Positions 22,368-35,610 are shown, counted from the stretch's first letter. The stretch is 64,000 nucleotides of DNA from Phoenix dactylifera (GCF_009389715.1 NW_024067929.1:62001-126000); one strand, 5' to 3'. The notes: generated from the sequence alone by a model not told the origin. Program-made: numbers and translations.

Positions 22368-25006
22368 TCAATAAAAAGGATCACATATGCCTAATTCCCT
22401 CCTAAGCGTGCAAAATATATCTTCACTCAAAAGTTTTGTGAATATGTCAGCTAATTGTTTCTCAGTACATACATGCTCATTACATATGTTTCCATTTTGC
22501 ACATGATCTCTAATAAAATGATATCTTATTTCAATGTGTTTGGCTTTAGAGTGCTGAACCGGATTTTTAGTAAGGTTGATGGCACTAGTATTATCACACT
22601 TTATAGGAATGTTATCTAGTTTAACTCCATAGTCCTCTAGTTGTTGCTTAAGCCATAATACTTGAGCACAACAACTACCGGCAGCTATATATTCAGCTTC
22701 AGCCGTCGACAGTGCTACTGAATTCTGCTTTTTACTAAACCATGATACTAAGTTATTTTCTAAAAATTGACATGTTCCACTAGTGCTCTTCCTATCTAAT
22801 TTGCATCCAGCAAAATCTGCATCTGAGTAGGCAAGCAATCTAGACAAGAGTCTCTTGAGTACCATAATCCTATGTTTGTAGTTCCTCTTAAATATCTAAG
22901 GATTCTTTTAACAACACTTAAATGTGACTCCTTAGGATCTGATTGGTATCTAGCACATATTCCCACACTAAACACGATGTCTGGTCTACTAGCAGTAAGG
23001 TAGAGTAAGGATCCAATTAATCCTCTATAAAGCTTAATATCAATCCTTTTTTCTTTCTCATCTTTGTCTAGCTTACTAGTAGGATTCATTGGAGTGCCTA
23101 CTCCCTTGTGATTTTCATTCCCAAACTTCTTTAATATTTTCCTTGTATATTTAGTTTGATGAATGAAAATACCTTCTTTGGTTTGCTTGATTTGTAATCC
23201 GAGAAAGAAACTTAGTTCTCCCATCAAACTCATCTCGAATTCTCCTTGCATTAAATTAGCAAACTCTTTGCAAAGATTATCATTTGTGGCACCAAAGATT
23301 ATATCATCTACATATATTTGTACCACTAGCAGATTTTCGTCTTTTCTTTTGAGAAAAAGTATTTTATCTACATTTTCTCTACTGAAGTCATTATTTAGTA
23401 GAAATTTGCTTAATCGATCATACCAAGCCCTAGGTGCTTGCTTCAATCCATATAATGCCTTATGTAGTCTAAACACATGATTTGGCAATTCATGATTCTC
23501 AAAACTAGGAGGTTGCTCTACATATACTTCTTCTCTATAAAACCGTTTAAGAATGCATTTTTTACATCCATTTGATACAATTTTGAAATCCATGAAACAT
23601 GCAAAAGCTAGAAGTAATCTAATAGCCTCTAATCTAGCTACGGGAGCAAATGTTTCATCAAAATCTATTCCTTCTTCTTGATTGTATCCCTTAGCTACAA
23701 GTCTAGCTTTATTTCTTATAACTGCTCCATTTTCATCTAATTTATTTCTAAAGATCCATTTTGTTCCAATTACAGAGTTATGCTTTGGTCTTTCAGTTAA
23801 TGTCCATACCATTACTTCTTTTGAATTGATTTAATTCTTCTTGCATAGCATTTATCCAATTGGTATCTTTTTCAGGCTTCTTCATAAGTCTTAGATTCTA
23901 ACTGTGAAACAAAAGCAAGATAATCATTTAAATTTCTAAGAGAGGATCGAGTTCTTACCCCTTGAGATGGATCACCAATGATTAAGTCTTTAGAGTGTCC
24001 ATATGCATACCTCCATTCCTTTGGCAAGTCTTGAGATTGTGGTGGCACGCGATTATTTTCCTTATCTTGATTTGGCACGTCATCAAGATTTAATTTTTCA
24101 AAGTTAATAATTCCTGCATCATCATCAAGGATATTTTCTTTCCTAGCAGACTCACTATCAGACTCATCAAATATAATATTAACTGACTCTTCGACAACAA
24201 GAGTTCTTTTATTAAACACTCTGTATGCCCTGCTAGATGTGGAGTATCCTAAGAAGATACCTTCATCTGACTTGGCATCAAATTTACTTAGATCCTCCTT
24301 GCCATTGTTTAAAATAAAACATCTACATCCAAAATACACTAAGATATTTAGCGGTTGGTTTCTTATTCTTCCAAAGTTCATAAGGAGTTTTCTTGGTTAT
24401 AGGTCGTATTAAAATCCGATTTAGAATATGGCAAGCAGTGCTTATAGCTTCAGCCCAAAAGTATTTTGGAAGATTTGACTCGCACAACATCGTGCGTTGC
24501 CATTTCTGCCAAGGTCCTATTTTTTCTTTCAACAACCCCATTTTGTTGAGGCGTTCTAGGTGCTGAAAATTGATGTGAGATACCATTTTCATTACAAAAT
24601 TCTTCAAAGTGTTGATTTTCAAATTCAGTTCCATGATCATTTTGAATTGCTATTAAGGTGAGCTTCTTTTCATTTATGATATAATTATAATGTTTCAAGA
24701 ATGCTGAAAATGCTTCATTCTTATGTGCCAAAAATGAAACCCATGTATATCTTGAAAAATCATCTACTATAACTAGTTCATACTTCTTCCCTCCTAGACT
24801 CGCAGTTCTAGTGGGTCCAAATAGATCCATATGTATGAGTTCAAAAGGCCTAGTTGTTGATACTATATTCTTTGATTTGAAGGATGATTTTGTTTGTTTT
24901 CCTAATGAGCATGGTCCACAAATTTTGTCCTTTTCAAAGATCAATTTTGGCACATCTTTTATTAATTCCTTCTTGACTAGTTTTGATATTAATTCCATAC
25001 TAGCAT
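22368..25006 (-). pseudogene. element A pol: integrase, reverse transcriptase, RNase H (frameshifted)
   Basis: Reading leftward: integrase core (about 24900-24450) with IVDDFSRYTWVSFL, NDHGTEFEN and PQQNGVVERKNRT; reverse transcriptase (23812-22900) with [35 protein letters not shown] and the YVDDI catalytic motif; RNase H (22865-22368) with STAEAEYIAAGSCCAQ and ending in a Gly-Ile-Cys-Asp tail. At least four frame changes occur (near 24450, 24350, 23840 and 22830), and one region near 23560 shows a local frame slip. The right edge at 25006 is the insertion point of element B; the missing codons continue at 35150. Confidence 0.92.
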
Positions 25007-27339
25007 TGTTAGATGTATGCCCTAGAAGCCAATCTGGCTGACACATTATTAATTCTGGGACATAAATTTGTACTTGACTTTATTATTATTGAATAATTAA
25101 TGGGCATCTTTTCATTCATATTATTTATGTGTCTATGAATCGTCCAAGGAATTAATAAGATGATGATACATATTCTCAAGAGTTGAGAATTTGAGCCATA
25201 TATCATTAGTGTTTAATTTCTAAATGCTCCTGATCAATGGATCGTCACGAGGACGGTGATCAATCCGATCAGTGCACAGATCACTTTTCTTCTAGATGGA
25301 CGAGACTCGAGTCCACAGTGTATGGACATTGAAGTGATAGTGTAGGTGCTTGTTAGAGAACAAGGGTACTGAGCGTGACCAAGACAAGAAGTCACTTGGA
25401 TGTCTATCCACTCGTCAGTGACTTGCTTGATGTTGCAGTAGTATGACTGGTCCTTTGACCTGCGGTGCTTCGGCTACTCACAGTGAGGTTATTGTAGTTT
25501 GACTGCACATACACATAGTCTCTAGCCATATGGGTCCTTGTAGTGTAGATTGGCTGCAATAAGTTCACTGTAGGAGTAGGATAAGCACCTACATGGAATC
25601 TATCGACCTTGATAGATGAGGAGAGATCCTATGTGATTTATTAGACTGAGTTCTAAGATCTTGGCCAGGGCAATAATATAAAGTGGAGAAAGAGTTTTCT
25701 ACTATCGAACTCAAGTCGAATAAATCTAGACATATGACAGACGATGGGGTTTGACGAGTTATCCATGACCTCCGGTCTGTAGGAATTCACGATAGAAGGA
25801 CTGTATCATACGATAACTGCACCTAGAGGTTCATCATTCTATTCTGCTGGGTGGCCACTACATACTGCTAGGTGTCACTGGTGGATGGTGAGACTCACAG
25901 GGATCATCTTGATGGTCGATGAACCCTGATGAGTTGAGTTGAAATTGTTTCAACCCATTGAAAGGAGTTTTCAATGATATTATGATAGAGATCGTAATAT
26001 ATCTCACTACCAGTCAGAATAGAACCTATGGGGTCACACACATTAGAGGTAATGACCGTTCCGATGGTTGAATGTGATTAGGAATCATAAATAATCAATT
26101 AGATTGATAAATGGATAATCCGCTAAGAGTTAGTGGTTGGAAGAAGGAACAATTGCAATCGGATTGCAATTTAATTTAATTAATTAAATTTAATTAATTG
26201 GACTTGATCCCAAGTTCTACTTGGAGTAGGATCCTTGGAGTCCTAATTAGATTAGGATTTCAAATTAAATTAGAATCCTATTTGGAATAGGATTTCTAAA
26301 GTCCTAATTGTCTTAGGACTGAAATTTGAACAAGTCCTGATTAGATTAGGATTTTCTTAAGTCCTAATTAATTTTAAATTTAATCTAATTAATCTCATGA
26401 CTCCTAATTGGATTAGGATTGAAGAGTTCAATAGATTCATGGTTCAATTAAATCCTAATTAGATTAGGATAAGGAGGAAATTGAAATGGGTTCATAAAAT
26501 CCTATTTTGAATAGGATTGGACTCATGAAATGAACCCAAACCATCTTGCCACTTAATTTGATTAAATGGCTAATAAAATGGGTTATGAGGGAGGGGCCCA
26601 CGCCCCTCCCCTTGGGAAGTGCGTGGAAGAAAAAGGAGGGGCGCAAGCCCCTCCTTGCTGCCGAATTGAAAGGATAAGGGTGAGCTCCTTAAAAATAGGA
26701 GCTCATCCTTATCCTATGGGAAGTTAAAAAGGAGGAGGGGTTCGGCCCCTCCTCCAAGGCAATTTTCTGTGTGTACACGGCAGCAAGGTCCCCATCTTCT
26801 TCCTCCTTTGATCTGCAAGCAAGAGAAAAAAAAAGAAAAATCTTTGGTGGCTCTCCTCCTTCTTCCTTTTGGTTCCAAAACAAAGAAAAGGAAAAGGCTG
26901 CGCAAGGGTTTTCAGATCTTTCTTCCTTGGCTCTTCCTTCTTCTTCCTCCTCTCAAGAAAATCAAAGGTTGATTCAAAGAAGAGGACTTCAGCCATCAAA
27001 AGCCATCTCTGCAAGGAAGCTAGCACCCCGGGAGATACGTAGGCTTCGATTGAATCATTACCTCGTGTGGATACCCGTAGAGGCCGGACGCGTGTGCGGC
27101 TTCCATCGAACCTTCTACAAATCTACGTGAATTAGATTTGCGGAGACCATCTACCCGCACAAGGTGAAGATCTGATCTTCTTAATGATTTTAAAATGGTT
27201 TAAAATAATTTAATTCTAATCTATCTACAAACGAAAGTTTTTAAAACACGTTCATGCGATGAACGGATCCCGCATATATTTTTCCGCTGCAATCTGAAAA
27301 TTATTTCGAAATTTTCATGGCATATGTGGGATGCTAACA
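25007..27339 (+). repeat. element B 5' LTR (2333 bp)
   Basis: TG...CA ends and full-length match to 32856-35149. It contains an array of short inverted repeats (26220-26520), a GC-rich hairpin around 26633-26665 (AGGAGGGGCGCAAGCCCCTCC), and another at 26676-26716 (GAGCTCCT..AGGAGCTC). ORFs inside it on either strand have no domain similarity and are composition shadows. Confidence 0.95.
26225..26520. repeat. palindromic TCCTAAT/ATTAGGA array in LTR U3
   Basis: About eight near-palindromes of the form TCCTA-N4to6-TAGGA (for example TCCTAATTAGATTAGGA near 26233, ATCCTATTTGGAATAGGAT near 26276, TCCTAATTGTCTTAGGA near 26313, and again near 26335, 26402, 26453 and 26498) in under 300 bp. The array is repeated in the 3' LTR at about 34070-34350. 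Confidence 0.85.
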
Positions 27340-27340
27340 G

Positions 27341-27353
27341 TGGTATCAAAGCC
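27341..27353 (+). other. primer-binding site of element B
   Basis: TGGTATCAAAGCC, one base after the 5' LTR, differs by one base from the usual plant initiator tRNA-Met complement TGGTATCAGAGCC. Confidence 0.85.
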
Positions 27354-28889
27354 AGGTTATGTAGATTAAGATTAGAATTAAATTTTTCAAGGCATTTTAG
27401 ATCTGAAATTTAAGGGATTATGCTTGCTGAAATTTATATATGCAGAATTTTTCAGCTTGCTGATTTTTCTGCATACTAATTTTTAGATGCTTAGATTAAT
27501 GATTCTAAAGCTTTGATAATATGATTACAAATATTTAGAGTCAAATCTAGCATGATCAGCAAGTCATGAGATGAAATAATCAGTTAAATATCAGATCTGA
27601 AAAATAATTTTTATGCATGTGATGCGTATGGTGATGATCATGGATGGACCCTTTGAATGTGCTGAAATGTTCTGTGATGTTCTGTGATGCATGTAATTTT
27701 TAATTTTCAGATGCCTGCGTGCATCTTAAATTCATGTATTAGAGACCTGCGTGTCTCATGAAAAGGGTTGTAATTTTATTTTTATTTTTATTTAATTTTT
27801 AAAGCAATCTGGGATGTAATCTGTGATGTGTGTTGCACGTCGATGGTTGATCGATATGTACATCAACAAGCTCAACATGCGCGGATCGAGATCAAGGGTT
27901 GATTGAAGATGGATCAAGGAGTTGATCACAATTGGACCTAGAGGATCAAGATCGAGTCAAGAGTTGAAGACGATCAAACCAATTGACGTGCATGTGCTTG
28001 TAAAATGACCCCATCCTGGATCCATGATCATCACCATTTAATTTTATTTCCTGGATGTTTAATGCTTATGTTTATGCGGATAGATTTATATTTGCATGAG
28101 ATGTGAATACGCGATCGAGTGAGACCTAAATCGAAACCTTCCTAATCAGTCGAGGGTGAAACCAACATGAGTTAGTCATATTTGATTAATTGATCTAATT
28201 GGTGTCTAGGCAAGCCTATAAGGTGGTTACTTAATTAGGACCTTACTCTCTGAGTAAGGGGAGCCTCCCACCTGCTTACCTGGCCAATCGTGTCGATTAC
28301 CTCTTATGAAGAACTCAAGTTGCAAACACTAAGACTTGATTATGCAATATTTAAGTCCATAGGTCTTCTACCGTAGTAGAGCTGCTAAGGTCTTTTCGGT
28401 GTTGATTTGTCTCGGCTGGACACAGTGGGCAAGTTGCATCGGAGGGCTGGACCTCTCTATTAGACATGAGATGTTGTGGGATAAAGGTGGGGTTTGGGCA
28501 CCAATAACTGTTAGGTGAGGACCCAATGACGACTTTATTTCTGCGGTTATACGGTGGGTTTGACTTAACTAAGTAATGAGACCAATAACTGTTAGGTGAG
28601 GTCTTCATCACTTAGAGACCAAGTACCACTGCAATTTGCTTGAGAAGCATTGTACAAGAGTTGTACACTCATCCATTTATATGTCACCAATAACTGTTAG
28701 GTGAGGCGGCATGTAATCGGTGAGACCGCAGTACCCACTAAAAATCCTAGTCGCGTAGGGTTTTCGTTTCTCCATCAGGGGAGTATGAGGGATTCGAGAA
28801 AATAGTGGGAGCATATTTATTTTAAAAGTCCCTAGAACAAATTAGTTCAAGTACAAAGTCTAACTAGAATCTTTACTCTCTACAGATCA
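27354..28889 (+). other. element B 5' leader with 20-bp repeats
   Basis: No ORF of note. Three exact copies of CCAATAACTGTTAGGTGAGG lie at 28501-28520, 28582-28601 and 28687-28706. Each includes the small dyad TAAC-T-GTTA. The leader could hold packaging or dimerisation signals; that is inference. Confidence 0.7.
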
Positions 28890-29760
28890 CAATGTCAGCT
28901 TCAACCCTTTGACCCGAATCCTTAAGACCAATATGACTGACCGGAACCAACTATAAAGACTGGCTTAGGACCTGAAAATTGTTCTGAATTGTGAGGAAAA
29001 TAGGGTATGTGCTCGAGAATGATTCCCTAGGCTACCAGCACGTCCTACTGATGATCAGCGTGAGACGCATCAGAAGTGGACTGATGACGACATTAGGGTC
29101 AAGTGCTACATCATGGCATCCATGACTACTAACGAACTTCAATGCCAGCATGAGAACATAAAGACTGCTAGGGAAATACTGGCTCATCTGCAAGAGTTGT
29201 ATGGTGAGCAGAGCCGCACTGCACGCTTTTGAAGTGTCCAAGAGGCTCTTCAAGGCAAAGATGCGCGAGGGGCAGTCTGTTCATGATCAATTGTCTGACT
29301 ATGATCAAGGATCTCGAGAAACTTGAGAAGCTCGGTATGTCCATGCATAAGGAACTGCAGATAGATCTGATCCTGCAATCTCTTTCTGATTCATTTGGTC
29401 AGTTTATAGTAAACTACCATATGAATAAAATTGAATGCACAAAGACCGAATTATTGAATATGTTGGTAACTGCTGAAGGGGCCTGAAAGGTTCAAGGGGC
29501 TCTGTTCTGGCTGCCTGAGCTGACTTCTGGTTCCAAGAGAAAGTCTACTTGGAAGAAAAAGAAGCCTGCTAAGAAGTAAAAGAAAGACAGAGAAGCCTAA
29601 GAAGGAAGTTCACAAGAAAAGGGCTAATGACATTGGAAAAATGTTTTCCACTGCAACGTCGACGGCCACTGGAAAAGGAACTGCCCTTCATACCTCGAGA
29701 GCCTGAAGAACAAAAAGGCAGACACACCTTCTGAAGGTTATGTTAGATTTGCTCGTAATT
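28890..29760 (+). pseudogene. element B gag (broken)
   Basis: Resembles copia gag (UBN2/Retrotran_gag family): SRTARFEVSKRLFKAKMREG-like stretch near 29215-29275 in changing frames, then MHKELQIDLILQSLSDSFGQ and LLNMLVTAEGA at 29229-29486. A CCHC zinc knuckle (CFHCNVDGHWKRNC) is readable near 29650-29690. Stops and frameshifts separate the parts. Confidence 0.8.
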
Positions 29761-32700
29761 GAAAACTAATCTTACGGTTCTTCTAATTCTAGTTGGGTTA
29801 TAGATTCTGGTTCTAGTGCTCATTTGTGCACTACTATGCAGAGTCTAAGAAAGTAGGAGGCTGGCGGAAGGTGCAGTGACCCTTCGGGTTGGCAACGGGG
29901 CAAGAGTTGCTGCTGTGGCTGTAGGCACCTACCCTCTGCGATTGCCGTCTGGATTTAGTTTATTGCTCAAAGGCTGTTATTATGCTCTTGCTGCTAGCAG
30001 GAATTTGATTTCTATTTTCATGTTAGCACAGGATGGTCATGTTTTGTCATTTGACAAAGACTGCTGTTCTATTTATTTCAGAAATAAATTAGTTGCACGT
30101 GGTTCATGATTGACAGTCTTTATCACTTGCATATTGATGTATCTGTGAATGGTCTGGAGCAAGTAGTGGATGCCATAGGATCTGAAAAAGATCGAGGATG
30201 AGATAAACCAGAAGTATTTGTGGCACCTCAGGCTTGGCCATATGGAGAGGACAGAAGAATAAATTGGAGAAAGATGGGCTTCTCGGCCCATTGACTTATG
30301 AGTCATATCCAGTTGTGAGTCCTGTCTTCAAGGAAAAATGGCTAGATACCTTTTGTAGGACATGGGGAGAGGACCACTGAAATACTTACCCTGGTTCACA
30401 CTGATGTGTGTGGCCCATTCGATGTGCTAGCCAGGGATCGTTATTCATACTTCATTACCTTTACCGATGACTATTCACGATATGGGTATGTGTATCTTAT
30501 GAGATACAAATCTGAGTCTTTTGAAAAGTTTAAAGAGTTCAGAATGAAGTAGAAAAACAGACTGGAAAAATCCTTAAGGTTCTTCGATCAGATCGAGGAG
30601 AGAATACCTTAGTGGGGAATTCCGGGATTATCTAAAGAAAAATGGCATAGTCTCATAATGGATGCCTCCGGTACACCTCAACTCAACGAGGTGTCAGAAA
30701 GGAGAAATCGAACTCTATTGGATATGGTCCGATCCATGATGAGCTTTACTGATCTACCTATGTTTCTTTGGGGAGATGCCTTATTATCCGCAATTTATTT
30801 ATTGAATAAGTTCCCTCTAATCCGTTCCTACCACACCGTATGAGATATGGCATGGTAAGAAGCCGAGTCTTGGTCATCTCAAGATTTGGGGATGTCCGGC
30901 CCACGTCAAGCGACTACAGCGGACAAGTTAGAGTCTAGGACCATAAGTGCTCATTTCATTGGATATCCTAAAGAGTCATTAGGATACAATTTTTACGTCT
31001 CAGAGGATCACAATGTGTTTGTGAGCCGACATGCCGTCTTCTTGGAAAACAGTTTATCCTTGATGAGGCAGTGGGAGAAAAATTGAGCTTGAAGAGAGAG
31101 TCTCTGAAAAGCAACGAGTCATGGATCCTATAGAACCTATTCATACAGAGCCAGTACACGTAGTACCTCCTCCACCTCGTAGATCTAGTAGGGTCTCCCA
31201 TCCTCCCGATAGATACTTAGGTATACTAGTAGAGGACACCGAGGAAATGTTCCTCATGGAAGATAGGGAACATGTACAGGATCCCAATACCTACAACAAG
31301 GCGATATCTGATATCGATTCCGAGAATGGCTGGAAGCCATAAGTCAGAGATAGACTCCATGTATTCCAACCAAGTCTGGACCTTAGTAGATCCACCAGAA
31401 GGTATAGTACCTATTGGATGTAAATGGATCTATAAAAGAAGATAGGTTCGGATGGAAGGTAGAGACCTATAAGGCAAGGCTAGTGGCGAAAGGGTATAGT
31501 CAGCGTGAAGGCATTGACTATCAGGAGATCTTTTCACCTATAGCCATGCTAAATCCATTCGAACATTGCTTGTCATTGCAGCATTTCATGATTATGAAAT
31601 ATGGCAGATGGATGTGAAAACTGCTTTCCTGAATGGATATCTTGATGAAATATCTATATGGGACAGCCTTTGGGTTTCACTTCCAGTGATGAAGATCACA
31701 AGGTCTGCAAGCTGCAAAGGTCTATCTATGGACTAAAGCAAGCATCTCGGAGTTGGAACACTCGTTTCAATGATGCGATCAAATCGTTTGATTTCATCAA
31801 AAACGAAGAGGAACCGTGTGTTTACAAGAAGATTAGTGGGAGTGCTGTCGTGTTCCTCGTACTGTACGTGGATGACATCCTCTTGATTGGGAATGATGTT
31901 CCCATGCTAACCTCAGTCAAGGTCTGGTGTCAAAAGAGTTCTCCATGAAAGACCTTGGGGAAGCATCCTACATTTTGGGGATTAAGGTCTATAGAGATAG
32001 ATCTAAGAGGATGCTTGGCCTATCACAGAAAATGTACATAGAGGAGGTACTGAAGAGGTTCAGTATGGAAAACTCCAAGAGGGGTCTATTACCTCTTAGG
32101 CATGGGATTCATCTCTCCAAGAAGATGTGCCCCAACACATCTGAAGAGATTCAACGCATGAGCAGGATTCCTTATGCTTCTGCAATAGGAAGCCTCATGT
32201 ATGCCATGCTGTGTACACGACCTGATATAGCCCTTGCTGTGAGTGTCACTAGCAGATATCAGTCGAATCCAGGCGAAGAGTACTGGACAGCTGTGAAGAA
32301 CATTTTTAAGTACTTAAGAAGAACTAAAGATTTGTTCTTGGTCTTGGAGGAGCATCGGAGTTAAAGATAGAAGGATACACAGATTCAGACTTTATGACTG
32401 ATATTGATGAAAAAAGTCTACATCTGGATATGTGTTCTTATGCAATGGTGGTACGGTAAATTGAAGAGTTCCAAACAATCGATCATTGCTGATTCTACCA
32501 TGGAAGCTGAGTATATCGCCGCCTCTGAAGCTGCAAAGGAAGCTTTCTGGTTCAGAAATTCATTGCAGAGCTAGATGTAATGCTATCAGATGCCATCACA
32601 CTCTACTGCGATATAATGGCGCCATAGCTCTTGCTAAGGAGCCAAGGTCTCATCAGAAGTCCAAGCATATAGAGCGCGCTTTCACCTTATACGCGACTAC

Positions 32701-32841
32701 CTCGAGAAGAAATATGTCGAGGTGCAGAGAGTAGACTCTACGGACAACGTGGCAGACCCCGCTCACTAAGCAGCTAAGTCAGCAGAAGACTGAAGCCCAC
32801 CTTGAGAAGATGGGGCTTAGATATATGGCTGATTGGCTTTA
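29761..32841 (+). pseudogene. element B pol: protease, integrase, RT, RNase H (broken)
   Basis: Protease motif WVIDSGSSAHLC near 29800; integrase pieces LVHTDVCGPFDV and FTDDYSRYGYVYLM near 30390-30500; RT pieces [20 protein letters not shown] (31470-31530), LQRSIYGLKQASRSWNTRF and the catalytic YVDDILLIG near 31865; RNase H piece STMEAEYIAASEAAKEAFW near 32495 and a C-terminal EKMGLRYMADWL before the stop at 32839. More than ten frame changes or stops by eye. Non-functional as sequenced. Confidence 0.88.
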
Positions 32842-32844
32842 GTG

Positions 32845-32855
32845 CAAGTGGAGAT
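32845..32855 (+). other. polypurine tract of element B
   Basis: CAAGTGGAGAT directly before the 3' LTR, the usual copia AAGTGGGAGATTG-type tract with the TG belonging to the LTR. Confidence 0.75.
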
Positions 32856-35149
32856 TGTTAGATGTATCCCTAGAAGCCAATCTGGCTGACACATTATTAA
32901 TTCTGGGACATAAATTTGTACTTGACTTTATTATTATTGAATAATAAATGGGCATCTTTCATTCATATTATTATGTGTCTATGAATCGTCCAAGGAATTA
33001 ATAAGATGATGATACATATTTTCAAGAGTTGAGAATTTGAGCCATGTATCATTAGTGATTAATTTCTAAATGCTCCTGGTCAATGGATGTCACGAGGACG
33101 GTGATCAATCCGATCAGTGCACAGATCACTTTCCTTCTGGATGGACGAGACTCGAGTCCACAGTGTAGGGACACTGAAGTGATAGTGTAGGTGCTTGTTA
33201 GAGAACAAGGGTACTGAGCGTGACCAAGACAAGAAGTCACTTGGATGTTTATCCACTCGTCAGTGACTTGCTTGATGTTGCATAGTATGACTGGTCCTTT
33301 GACCTGCGGTGCTTCGGCTACTCACAGTGAGTTATTATAGTTGACTGCACATACACATGGTCTCTAGCCATATGGGTCCTTGTAGTGTAGATTGGCTGCA
33401 ATAAGTTCACTGTAGGAGTAGGATAAGCACCTACATGGAATCTATCGACCTTGATAGATGAGGAGAGATCCTATGTGATTAAATAGACTGAGTTCTAAGA
33501 TCTTGGCCAGGGCATAATATAAAGTGGAGAAAGAGTTTTCTACTATCGAACTCAAGTCGAATAAATCTAGACATATGACAGACGACGGGTTTGACGAGTT
33601 ATCCATGACCTCCGGTCTGTAGGAATCCACGATAGAAGGACTGTATCATACGATAACTGCACTAGAGGTTCATCATCTATTCTGCTGGGTGGCCACTACA
33701 TACTGCTAGGTGTCACTGGTGGATGGTGAGATCACAGGGATCATCTTGTGGTCGATGAACCCTGATGAGTTGAGTTGAAATTGTTTCAACCCATTGAAAG
33801 GAGTTTTCAATGATATTATGATAGAGATCGTAATATATCTCACTACCAGTCAGAATAGAACCTATGGGTCACACACATTAGAGGTAATGACCGATCCGAT
33901 GGTTGAATGTGATTAGGAATCACAAATAATCAATTAGATGATAAATGGATAACCCGCTAAGAGTTAGTGGTTGGAAGAAGGAACAATTGCAATCGGATTG
34001 CAATTTAATTTAATTAATTAAATTTAATTAATTGGACTTGATCACAAGTCCTACTTGGAGTAGATCCTTGGAGTCCTAATTGGATTAGGATTTCAAATTA
34101 AATTAGAATCCTATTTGGAATAGGATTTCTAAAGTCCTAATTGTCTTAGGGCTGAAATTTGAACAAGTCCTGATTAGATTAGATTTTCTTAAGTCCTAAT
34201 TAATTTTAAATTTAATCTAATTAATTTCATGACTCCTAATTGGATTAGGATTGAAGAGTTCAATAGATTCATGGTTCAATTAAATCCTAATTAGATTAGG
34301 ATAAGGAGGAAATTGAAATGGGTTCATAAATCCTTTTTGAATAGGATTGGACTCATGAAATGAACCCAAACCATCTTGCCACTTAATTTGATTAAATGGC
34401 TAATAAAATGGGTTATGAGGGAGGGCCCACGCCCCTCATCTAGGGAAGTGCATGGAAGAAAAGGAGGGGCGCAAGCCCCTCCTTGCTGCCGAATTGAAAG
34501 GATAAGGGTGAGCTCCTTAAAAATAGGAGCTCATCCTTATCCTATGGGAAGTTAAAAAGGAGGAGGGGTTTGGCCCCTCCTCCAAGGCAATTTTCTGTGT
34601 GTACACGGCAGCAAGGTCCCATCTTCTTCCTCCTTTGATCTGCAAGCAAGAGAAAAAAAGAAATCCTTGGTGGCTCTCCTCCTTCTTCCTTTTGGTTCCA
34701 ACAAAAGAAAAGGAAAAGGCTGCGCAAGGGTTTTCGATCTTCTACCTTGGCTCTTCCTTCTTCTTCCCTCTCTCAAGGAAATCAAAGGTTGATTCAAAGG
34801 AGAGACTTCAGCCATCAAAAGCATCTCTGCAAGGAGCTAGCACCCCGGGAGATACGTAGGCTCTGATCGAATCATTACCTCGTGTGGATACCCGTAGAGG
34901 CCGGACGCGTGTGCGGTCCATCGAACCTTCTACAATCCACGTGAATCAGATTTGCGGAGACCATCTACCCGCACAAGGTGAAGATCTGATCTTCTTAATG
35001 ATTTTAAAATGGTTTAAAATATTTAATTCTAATCTTCTAAAACGAAGGTTTTAAAACACGTTCATGCGATGAACGGATCCCGCATATATTTTTCCGCTGC
35101 AATCTGAAAATTATTTCGAAATTTTCATGGCATATGTGGGATGCTAACA
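32856..35149 (+). repeat. element B 3' LTR (2294 bp)
   Basis: Matches the 5' LTR end to end but is 39 bp shorter. Many of the differences are one-base losses, often in short homopolymers or doublets (for example TATGCCC/TATCCC at the start, CTTTTCATT/CTTTCATT, GGGAGGGG/GGGAGGG). Ends at CA 35149, followed by target copy AGCAT. Confidence 0.95.
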
Positions 35150-35610
35150 AGCATGTCCTGTCTACGATGCCAAAGCCAACTTGTTTCATTTTTCTTTTCT
35201 TCATTAGTAATTAAACATAATCCATTTTTCTTGCCTAATTCATGAAGATCTACCATGTAAATATTTCTTTGCCTTTGTCCTATAAGTACGATGTTGTTAT
35301 CTTTAGGATTTGTGATTATGCATACTGATGCTTCAAATGTGACTTTAAACCCTTTATCACAAAATTGACTTATGCTAAGTAGGTTATGTTTCAAACCATT
35401 AACTAATAAAACATTTTCTATGAAGGTAGATGGAGTAATGAAAATTTTATCCTTTAATGATATACCCTTTTTCATTGTCTCCATAGGTTACTACTCCACC
35501 CTTCTTAGACTCCAAGGTGACAAATTGGTCTACGTCACCGGTCATGTGTCTTGAACAGCCGCTATCTAGATACCATCGTTTATCCACCATATTAGCTGCA
35601 AGACACCCCT
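35150..35610 (-). pseudogene. element A pol: protease and start of integrase
   Basis: On -, WYLDSGCSRHMTGD (about 35572-35530) is the copia aspartic protease active site (D-S-G). It is followed after a frame change by GLKHNLLSISQFCDKGFKV and LWHRR, the GAG-pre-integrase region. The HH-CC-type continuation (GHAS) is cut at 35150 by element B and resumes at 25006 on the left. A one-base loss lies just before the cut. Confidence 0.85.

Larger units (their letters stand above)
25007..35149 (+). mobile_element. Ty1/copia element B, nested in A
   Basis: LTRs 25007-27339 and 32856-35149 (TGTTAGATG...GATGCTAACA), tRNA-Met-type primer site at 27341, polypurine tract at 32845, and exact 5-bp target duplication AGCAT (25002-25006 and 35150-35154). 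Internal order gag, protease, integrase, RT, RNase H on + fixes it as copia. The coding region is heavily frameshifted. Because B lies inside A, it is younger than A. Its LTRs are still very alike, so a coding region this broken is unexpected. Confidence 0.95.

Noticed and set aside
25007..25046. Start codon region of the minus-strand integrase ORF at 25046
   Set aside because: These first codons lie in the element B LTR; true element A coding ends at 25006 and resumes at 35150.
26464..27130. ORFs in element B LTR (and the copies at 34542-34859)
   Set aside because: Both strands open, no domain, and the frames differ between the two LTR copies; not protein-coding.
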